Assembly: GCA_938041005.1 (NCBI GenBank)
Contig: CALHZJ010000013.1
Coordinates: 1 to 18,955 of the forward strand
DNA: 18,955 bases
DNA from: an uncultured Candidatus Saccharibacteria bacterium
GTDB taxonomy: Bacteria; Patescibacteriota; Saccharimonadia; Saccharimonadales; Saccharimonadaceae
Reading direction: 5' to 3'
Shown: positions 14,437-18,955 of the stretch, in pieces
Position numbering within the stretch: position 1 is the first letter of the stretch
Layout of the letters: each line of letters begins with the position of its first letter
The notes under the pieces: generated by a model
Database searches by the model: none
Seen by the model: only the letters and a program-made list of their open reading frames with translations
Told to the model about the DNA's origin: nothing
Program-made: the position numbers and the translations under genes

Positions 14437-15269
14437 TCACCATTCCCTTCGCTTAATTGAGAAAGCGCCTGATTTGCCTGATCGGCATTAGGAGATTTTC
14501 CATGCCAATGGTAGTCATATTCCATAAAATCAACACCACGACCAGGGATTGTATGCGCAATTATCACACTCGGCTGCCGAGAATTCTTCGCCTTGCCAAT
14601 CGCCTGAACTATCGCCAAATGATCATGCCCGTCAATTTCCTGCACATCCCAGCCAAAACTTCGCCATTTGTCCGCCAAATCCCCTAGCGGCATCACCTTT
14701 TCCGTATCGCCACCGATCTGAATATTATTTCTATCAATAATCGCAATTAAATTCGACAGATTGTATTTTTTCGCAAACATCGCCGCTTCCCAAATATTCC
14801 CTTCATCCAGCTCGCCATCGCCCAAACTACAGTAAACAAACCGCTCAGAATTGCCACCCAAATATTGCAATGAATACGCCATGCCAGCCGCCTGACTTAG
14901 ACCGCAACCCAGAGGACCGCTAGTCGTTTCAATTCCCGCCAGACTGCCGCGTTCTGGATGGCCTTGAAGCTTGGAGCCAAATTTTCGCAAATTGGCCAAC
15001 TCTTTTTTATCGAAAAATCCCCGCTCCGCCAGCGTGGCATATAAAAGTGGTGCATAATGACCGTTGCTCATCACGAAAATATCCCGATCTTCCCAATTAG
15101 GATTCTCAGGATTTAGTCGCATGGCGTGAAAATACAAAACCGCCATAACATCAGCGAATCCCAAGCAACCAGCCGAATGACCCGAGCCAGCTTCGGATAG
15201 CTCACGAATAACAGATTTTCGCAATTGTTGCGATATTTTCTTCAATTTTGCTATTTGGTCGACATCCAT
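14433..15269 (-). CDS. tktN: Transketolase, N-terminal subunit
   Basis: A 278-aa thiamine-pyrophosphate-binding half of transketolase. Visible family motifs are GSGHSAGCLGFADVMAVLY, MSNGHYAPLLYATLAERG, TTSGPLGCGLSQAAGMA and the diphosphate/Mg site GDGELDEGNIWEAAMFA ending in IIDRNN. The length matches other stand-alone N-terminal subunits. The ATG overlaps the rpe stop (TAATG), and the TGA stop overlaps tktC, so the two halves are produced together, which fits a stoichiometric complex. Confidence 0.95.
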   Translation of the reverse strand: MDVDQIAKLKKISQQLRKSVIRELSEAGSGHSAGCLGFADVMAVLYFHAMRLNPENPNWEDRDIFVMSNGHYAPLLYATLAERGFFDKKELANLRKFGSKLQGHPERGSLAGIETTSGPLGCGLSQAAGMAYSLQYLGGNSERFVYCSLGDGELDEGNIWEAAMFAKKYNLSNLIAIIDRNNIQIGGDTEKVMPLGDLADKWRSFGWDVQEIDGHDHLAIVQAIGKAKNSRQPSVIIAHTIPGRGVDFMEYDYHWHGKSPNADQANQALSQLSEGNGE

Positions 15270-15919
15270 TAAAGCACGCTCGTTTTATTAATCTCCTGCT
15301 GCAATCTGGAGAAAATAGCGCGCGGATCTGACGATTTCTGAATAACGCCGCCAACGTTCAAAACGTTAACGCCGCCCTGGACTAAACTATACGCATTATC
15401 TACCGCCACTCCACCGTCCCATCCGATTTCAACACTAGGATTAATGGCTTTAATAAGTCGTATTTTTTCTAGTTGCATCAAACTAGCAGTTCCGCCAAAT
15501 CGCCCCAGCTCACCGCTAAAAATCATCACATGATCCGCTATTTTTATCAATTCCTCAACCGTTCGCGGAACCGTTGGCTTAAGTAGTGCCAGCCCCGCCA
15601 TAATTCCAGCTTGACGAATCTGCATAAGCGCAGTCTTCACATCCCCCGTCGCCTCTGCGTGAATAATAATCATATGCGGCCTTAAGGCAATCAACTTCGG
15701 AACATACTCAGCAACATCATTAACCATTGCGTGAATATCAATCATCCAACCCTCCGGCGCCCACAATTCAGGAATTCCAACAGTCAAAGTTGGAGCAAAT
15801 TCGCCATCAGAAATATCAATATGCACACGCTCAACAAGCCCAGTTATTTTATTAACCTGCTCTTTGTATTGTTCGGCATTTTCCGCCAAAATTGCTGGTG
15901 CGATTACAGAATTACTCAT
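15269..15919 (-). CDS. rpe: Ribulose-phosphate 3-epimerase-like protein
   Basis: A 216-aa TIM-barrel enzyme expected to interconvert ribulose 5-phosphate and xylulose 5-phosphate. The metal ligands of characterised Rpe map to H33 and D35 (HIDISDGEF), H63 (IDIHAMV) and D168 (GWDGGV), and D35/D168 are the acid/base pair. The usual VNPGFGGQ phosphate-loop motif is replaced by FSGELGRFGGT, so this is a divergent family member and a related hexulose-phosphate epimerase is possible. Overlaps with rpiB (4 nt) and tktN (1 nt) make the pentose phosphate assignment the most likely. ATG start at 15919. Confidence 0.85.
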   Translation of the reverse strand: MSNSVIAPAILAENAEQYKEQVNKITGLVERVHIDISDGEFAPTLTVGIPELWAPEGWMIDIHAMVNDVAEYVPKLIALRPHMIIIHAEATGDVKTALMQIRQAGIMAGLALLKPTVPRTVEELIKIADHVMIFSGELGRFGGTASLMQLEKIRLIKAINPSVEIGWDGGVAVDNAYSLVQGGVNVLNVGGVIQKSSDPRAIFSRLQQEINKTSVL

Positions 15920-16368
15920 GACAATTCATCCAACTGCGCATTACGCCTATTAAATCGTGGGGCATTCGCATAAGGGGTGTTCAGCCACGTTTCCACAATT
16001 CCCTTCCATGCCGATTCGTTATCTTCCAAAACTCGCGCTGGCAAACATAGAACATTCGAATCGTTATCTTGGCGCGTCATTTTTGCCTCAAACGCATCCC
16101 AAATCACGCTAGCTCGGATTCCCTTAAAGCGGTTGGCCGCCATACACATTCCTTGTCCACCGCCGCAAATTAATATCGCACGCGGATCTTTGCTATCATC
16201 ACCAATGACCTTCAACGCCGCCGCCTGCGCGAATTGCGGAAAATCGTCATCAGGATTTAATTCTACACCGCCAACGTCTTGCACGTCATAGCCATTCTTA
16301 ACCAAATAGGCAAAAACTTTTTCTTTCAGCATAAAGCCGCGGTGGTCAGATCCGAGGTAGATTTTCAT
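15916..16368 (-). CDS. rpiB: Ribose-5-phosphate isomerase B family protein
   Basis: A 150-aa RpiB/LacA/LacB-fold protein that would interconvert ribose 5-phosphate and ribulose 5-phosphate. SDHRGF (7-12) supplies the conserved Asp-His, and ICGGGQGMCMAANRFKGIRA (67-86) contains the catalytic cysteine C68. The usual CGTG is CGGG, and the ring-opening histidine in RQHNDTNVL of E. coli RpiB is aspartate here (RQDNDSNVL, D101). These changes are unusual and leave exact substrate choice open. It is the first gene of rpiB-rpe-tktN-tktC. The ATG at 16368 sits 6 nt after a TATACT box without a Shine-Dalgarno site, so the message is likely leaderless. Confidence 0.88.
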   Translation of the reverse strand: MKIYLGSDHRGFMLKEKVFAYLVKNGYDVQDVGGVELNPDDDFPQFAQAAALKVIGDDSKDPRAILICGGGQGMCMAANRFKGIRASVIWDAFEAKMTRQDNDSNVLCLPARVLEDNESAWKGIVETWLNTPYANAPRFNRRNAQLDELS

Positions 16369-16374
16369 AATTTT

Positions 16375-16403
16375 AGTATAAGCGTTTTCGGTGATTTTTG
16401 CAA
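16375..16403 (-). promoter_or_regulatory. Promoter of the pentose phosphate operon (leaderless start)
   Basis: Minus strand TTGCAA (16398-16403), 17-nt spacer, TATACT (16375-16380), then 6 nt to the rpiB ATG. Transcription should start at or next to the start codon. Confidence 0.75.
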
Positions 16404-16456
16404 GGAAAAGTTAGGTATTTTATCAGAGGTAGAATGTAGATATTTGACAAAAAGTA

Positions 16457-16485
16457 TTGACATTTCGCGGCTGGTATGATATATA
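16457..16485 (+). promoter_or_regulatory. Promoter of the second small-membrane-protein unit
   Basis: Consensus TTGACA (16457-16462), 17-nt spacer ending in TGA, TATATA (16480-16485). A second TTGACA sits 13 bp upstream (16444-16449) without a matching -10; it could be a binding repeat. Divergent from the rpiB promoter. Confidence 0.8.
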
Positions 16486-16488
16486 TAT

Positions 16489-16542
16489 TAACTTCTGCTC
16501 AAAGTTTTGTTTTAGGGCGGAAGTCGCCCTTTAGCTTTGAGC
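16489..16542 (+). ncRNA. Candidate structured leader RNA, copy 2
   Basis: A perfect 8-bp outer stem GCTCAAAG (16497-16504) / CTTTGAGC (16535-16542) encloses a perfect 6-bp inner hairpin AGGGCG / CGCCCT (16514-16519 with 16525-16530) with a 5-nt loop. Sequence and geometry match copy 1 at 13098-13148, and differences in the outer stem preserve pairing. The internal-loop tract TTTTGTTTT (16505-16513) could pair with the A-tract before the start codon. The region then leads to an ideal AGGAGGTGA ribosome site. Confidence 0.65.
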
Positions 16543-16569
16543 TTCGCCTTTTGAGAGGAGGTGAAAAAA

Positions 16570-16812
16570 ATGAAGAAATGCTTATCATTTCTTCTGGTGG
16601 CCGCGACGGTGGCCACCAGTGTGGCGTTTTGTGCGATCATGATCTCGATGATCTCCTGGAGTTTGGTATTCCTGACCGGAGCCCTACACGGCTTCGGTAT
16701 CGCTCCCATCCCTGCTCTGTCGTTCTGGCAGAGCTTTGGGATTCTCGCCACGGTCTCCCTATTCATCCTTGCCACTTGCGGCGGGATGGCCAACAGGGAA
16801 AAAGGATGTTAA
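16570..16812 (+). CDS. Small two-TM protein (cassette 2)
   Basis: An 80-aa protein with Lys-Lys at the N-terminus, a first hydrophobic segment at about residues 5-37, a short Gly/Pro-containing turn (HGFGIAPIP) and a second helix at about 52-70, ending CGGMANREKGC. Cysteines are at 4, 21, 70 and 80. The ATG at 16570 was preferred over an in-frame GTG at 16561 because AGGAGGTGA lies 6 nt upstream of the ATG and includes the GTG itself. Bases 16621-16800 are 57% G+C by direct count, higher than neighbouring coding lines (about 45-48%), which hints at separate ancestry. There is no lipobox. Function unknown; size, topology and gene architecture match cassette 1. Confidence 0.72.
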   Translation: MKKCLSFLLVAATVATSVAFCAIMISMISWSLVFLTGALHGFGIAPIPALSFWQSFGILATVSLFILATCGGMANREKGC

Positions 16813-16813
16813 C

Positions 16814-16930
16814 GCCCGCACGAAAATAGCTCGCTGAAAACTGGTTCAATCTGAGTTGAGACGCAATTTCCGCGTTTCCTGGGTTGAATTATCCAGCTTC
16901 AGCTTGAGCACGTTTTCGGCGGGCTATTTT
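16814..16930 (+). terminator. Long composite 3' hairpin/terminator of cassette 2
   Basis: GCCCGC-A-CGAAAA (16814-16826) pairs with TTTTCG-GCGGGC (16913-16924) with a single bulged A. Further inside pair GCTC/GAGC, GCTGAA/TTCAGC, CTGG/CCAG, TTCAA/TTGAA and finally GAGACGC/GCGTTTC (16858-16864 with 16872-16878). The near-continuous structure is about 111 nt and is followed by TATTTT. It begins at the stop codon of cassette 2 and ends 20 nt before the convergent gapA stop. Confidence 0.75.
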
Positions 16931-16949
16931 CATAGGAAATTATGTGTAG

Positions 16950-17972
16950 TTATTCGCTACGTTTAAGATAGTATCCGACATCCGCCACCAGTTCAACCAG
17001 CCGGTTCGAATAGCCCCATTCATTGTCATACCAAACCATAACCTTGATCAGATTACCACCAACTACCTTCGTCAACGGAAGGTCGACAATTCCAGAATAT
17101 GAATTGCCAATGAAGTCGCGACTCACCAAAGGTTCCTCAGAAACACCCAAAATGCCTTGATAGAAATTACTCTGGGCGGCTTTTTTGAACGCGCCATTTA
17201 CCTGCTCGACAGTCACATCTTTCCTGAGAAGCGCCGTCACGTCGCTAAGCGACACCACTGGAGTCGGTACGCGCACGCTAAGTCCGTCAAATTTTCCAGT
17301 TAGCTGTGGCAAGGTTTTAGTTACAGCAATTGCGGCGCCAGTCGTAGTCGGGACAATGTTTTCGGCGGCGTTGCGACCTTCTCTAAGATCCTTGGATGGC
17401 GCGTCTTGAAGCTTTTGGCTAGCCGTATAACTGTGCACCGTCGTTAGCATTGACTTTTCAACGCCAAACTCCGCGTCCAAAATCGCCATAACCGCGCCCA
17501 AAGAATTAGTCGTACAGCTAGCGTTAGACACAATTGGTGTCGCGTTTTTCACCTTGTCGTCGTTAGTTCCCAAAACAATCGTATCGACTCCCTCAGACTT
17601 CGTCGGACCACTGATAACCACACGCTTTGCGCCAGCTGTTAAGTGCTTGCCCGCGCCATCTTTATCAGTGAAAAATCCCGTCGATTCAATCACCACGTCA
17701 ATGTTCAAATCTCGCCACGGCAGATTTTCTGGATCTTTCTCAGCTAGCACCTTAACTGACTTGCCCTCAATAATCAGTTCATTTTCCGTAAAATCAACTT
17801 GACGTCCGTACTCGCCGTAATTGCTATCATGTTTCAACAAATACGCCAAAGTTTTCGTGTCAGTTAAATCATTGATCGCGACAATTTCCAAGTCGCTTCG
17901 CTCGTTAGCAATCTTAAACGCATTGCGCCCGATTCGCCCGAAGCCGTTAATTGCTATTCTCGTTACAGCCAT
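16950..17972 (-). CDS. gapA: Glyceraldehyde-3-phosphate dehydrogenase (NAD-type)
   Basis: A 340-aa glycolytic enzyme that oxidises and phosphorylates glyceraldehyde 3-phosphate to 1,3-bisphosphoglycerate. The NAD-binding start is AINGFGRIGRNAFK (residues 7-20), and INDLTD (33-38) carries the aspartate typical of NAD preference. The active site is SNASCTTNSLG with C153, and the base H180 is in VHSYTASQ. The C-terminal WYDNEWGYSNR is also intact. Length is normal. The ATG at 17972 has an AGGGAGGG site about 4 nt upstream and a leader of about 35-40 nt. The gene stands alone between the cassette 2 hairpin and the divergent relA. Confidence 0.98.
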   Translation of the reverse strand: MAVTRIAINGFGRIGRNAFKIANERSDLEIVAINDLTDTKTLAYLLKHDSNYGEYGRQVDFTENELIIEGKSVKVLAEKDPENLPWRDLNIDVVIESTGFFTDKDGAGKHLTAGAKRVVISGPTKSEGVDTIVLGTNDDKVKNATPIVSNASCTTNSLGAVMAILDAEFGVEKSMLTTVHSYTASQKLQDAPSKDLREGRNAAENIVPTTTGAAIAVTKTLPQLTGKFDGLSVRVPTPVVSLSDVTALLRKDVTVEQVNGAFKKAAQSNFYQGILGVSEEPLVSRDFIGNSYSGIVDLPLTKVVGGNLIKVMVWYDNEWGYSNRLVELVADVGYYLKRSE

Positions 17973-18013
17973 ATCGCCCTCCCTGTTAGATATTTTCGCT
18001 TTAGCTTTTCTTA

Positions 18014-18019
18014 ATTATA
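18014..18019 (-). promoter_or_regulatory. -10 box of gapA
   Basis: TATAAT on the minus strand, 41 nt upstream of the gapA ATG; the matching -35 (ATTTAT) is weak. It forms a 7-bp inverted repeat (ATTATAC / GTATAAT) with the opposite-facing relA -10 box. Confidence 0.6.
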
Positions 18020-18030
18020 CTACAAAGTTG

Positions 18031-18036
18031 TATAAT
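18031..18036 (+). promoter_or_regulatory. -10 box of relA (leaderless start)
   Basis: TATAAT on the plus strand, followed by 6 nt and the ATG, with no Shine-Dalgarno site. The 17-nt-spaced -35 position reads TTCTTA. The region overlaps the gapA promoter back to back. Confidence 0.65.
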
Positions 18037-18042
18037 ATAAAT

Positions 18043-18955
18043 ATGACGCGCGAAGAGTTATTGTCAATTGCTAAGCAAAAATACGACGAAGTGCCAGTAT
18101 TGGTTTTAGCGAGCGCAATTGATTACGCCACGGAAAAGCACGCTGGACAAAAGCGCAAAAGTGGCGAACCCTACATCAATCACCCATTGGCAGTGGCGGG
18201 AATTCTAATTGAATGGGGCATGGACATCGATACGGTTGTGGCGGGAGTTCTGCACGACACCGTTGAAGATACCGACGCGACTTTGGACGATTTGGAGAGT
18301 TTGTTTGGGCGCGATGTGGCGTTTCTGGTGGATGGCGTAACTAAAGTTTCACAAGCTCGCGCTGGAATGCGAAACCTGGATAGTTATTTGCCACACACGA
18401 AGGATAATTTGACCAAGTTAATGATTGCCGTGGGCGAAGATGTGCGCGTGATAATTATCAAGCTAGCCGACCGTCTGCACAATATGCGAACACTACAATT
18501 TATGACGCCAGAAAAGCAGAAAAAAATCGCCAGAGAGACGATTGAGGTTTTTGCACCGCTGGCCGACCGCTTAAATATGGGTCGAGTTCGCGTTCAATTG
18601 GAGGAGCTGAGTTTTAGATATTTGATGCCGAAAGCTTTTCAAGAAACCAAAAATTTGATGGACAGTCGACTGAAAAAATCGCAACGAAAATTGGATCACG
18701 TTCGTCGTGAAGTTGAAGCGCGACTGAAGGCGGAAAAGCTAGTTTTCCAGATGGACGGACGCGTTAAGAGCGTTTATAGTCTGTTTAAGAAATTGGACAA
18801 AGTTGGTGATATTGATAAGATTTATGATTTGATTGCCCTAAGGATAATTGTCGATGATTTATCGACCGGCTATCTGGTTTTGGGAATTCTACATGACATG
18901 TATCAGCCGATGTATGAAAGAATAAAAGATTACGTTGCCAATCCAAAACCAAATG
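18043..18955 (+). CDS. relA: RelA/SpoT-family (p)ppGpp synthetase/hydrolase, N-terminal part
   Basis: The first 304 residues of a Rel-type stringent-response enzyme; the remainder lies beyond the right edge. The HD hydrolase domain appears active: YINHPL (H47), LHDTVEDT (H71, D72, E75, D76) and LADRLHNMRT (D143) supply the metal ligands and catalytic Glu-Asp. The synthetase domain begins with GRVKSVYSLFKK (R240, K242) and IYDLIALRII, consistent with a bifunctional enzyme, but its catalytic end and the TGS/ACT regulatory domains are not in view. The ATG at 18043 is the only start compatible with the -10 box and it matches normal Rel N-termini. The mRNA is probably leaderless. Divergent from gapA. 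Confidence 0.95.
   Translation, partial: MTREELLSIAKQKYDEVPVLVLASAIDYATEKHAGQKRKSGEPYINHPLAVAGILIEWGMDIDTVVAGVLHDTVEDTDATLDDLESLFGRDVAFLVDGVTKVSQARAGMRNLDSYLPHTKDNLTKLMIAVGEDVRVIIIKLADRLHNMRTLQFMTPEKQKKIARETIEVFAPLADRLNMGRVRVQLEELSFRYLMPKAFQETKNLMDSRLKKSQRKLDHVRREVEARLKAEKLVFQMDGRVKSVYSLFKKLDKVGDIDKIYDLIALRIIVDDLSTGYLVLGILHDMYQPMYERIKDYVANPKPN

Noticed and set aside
16444..16449. A second promoter using the upstream TTGACA.
   Set aside because: There is no -10-like hexamer 16-18 nt downstream; the TTGACA at 16457 fits the TATATA box exactly.
16476..16829. A 117-aa plus-strand reading frame beginning in the promoter of cassette 2.
   Set aside because: It starts upstream of the predicted transcription start, runs through the leader in another frame and has no ribosome site; the 80-aa frame has an ideal one.
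16808..16930. Integron attC-like site: GTTAAC followed by a long bulged palindrome directly after a small ORF.
   Set aside because: The far end of the palindrome reads GGGCTATTTT and lacks the GTTRRRY core, cassette 1 has no matching site, both ORFs have their own promoters, and no integrase is in view.
13065..16930. Type I toxin-antitoxin pairs (small hydrophobic proteins with long leaders).
   Set aside because: No convincing antisense promoter opposite either leader or ORF was seen, and the proteins are longer, two-helix types. Cannot be fully excluded.
1..18955. UGA recoding, CRISPR arrays, tRNA/rRNA genes, transposases or prophage genes.
   Set aside because: UGA acts as a normal stop, and no repeat-spacer arrays, recognisable RNA genes or mobile-element proteins were seen by eye on either strand.

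Overview
The window looks like the chromosome of a Patescibacteria/CPR bacterium, most likely a Saccharibacteria (TM7) member. This rests on protein content and tight packing rather than a marker search: a reduced sugar-phosphate gene set, a transketolase split into two genes, a gatC-gatA-(membrane protein)-gatB cluster, several short single-TM proteins of CPR type, and almost no intergenic DNA. UGA is used as a stop codon (gatA, tktN and tktC end in TGA) and no gene has in-frame UGA, so the UGA-Gly code of Gracilibacteria/Absconditabacteria is not in use.

Layout. (1) 1-6375, minus strand: a long gene run gatC-gatA-HEPN-like membrane protein-gatB-galU-two small membrane proteins-dnaE (dnaE runs off the left edge). 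It covers amidation of mischarged tRNA, UDP-glucose synthesis and DNA replication. (2) 6441-9860, minus: a one-TM extracytoplasmic protein, uvrB and a five-TM membrane protein, closed by a terminator. (3) 9861-9980: a divergent promoter pair leading right into a LOG/TIGR00730 gene. (4) 10653-13005, minus: fba, a PfkB-family kinase and an unrecognised 159-aa protein. (5) 13474-16368, minus: rpiB-rpe-tktN-tktC, the non-oxidative pentose phosphate pathway, all four genes translationally overlapped. (6) 16950-17972, minus: gapA. (7) From 18043, plus: a RelA/SpoT (p)ppGpp enzyme cut by the right edge. Regions 4-6 together give aldolase, triose-phosphate oxidation and pentose-hexose interconversion.

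The most unusual content is a pair of small plus-strand transcription units, 13065-13474 and 16457-16930, which sit on either side of the pentose phosphate operon. Each has a strong promoter with an extended -10, a roughly 50-nt leader folding into the same two-stem shape (outer stem, then a 6-bp inner stem with a 5-nt loop), a good Shine-Dalgarno site, one 75-80-aa two-TM protein, and a long 3' hairpin. The two leaders align from the predicted transcription start, the aligned blocks differ only by transitions, and the outer-stem differences keep pairing. I read this as a candidate undescribed cis-regulatory RNA controlling a family of small membrane proteins.

A second theme is translation start type. 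dnaE, the 91-aa gene, gatC, rpiB and relA have a TATAAT-like -10 box ending only 6-8 nt before the start codon, which implies leaderless mRNAs. galU, fba, gapA, the LOG gene and the small cassette genes have clear Shine-Dalgarno sites.
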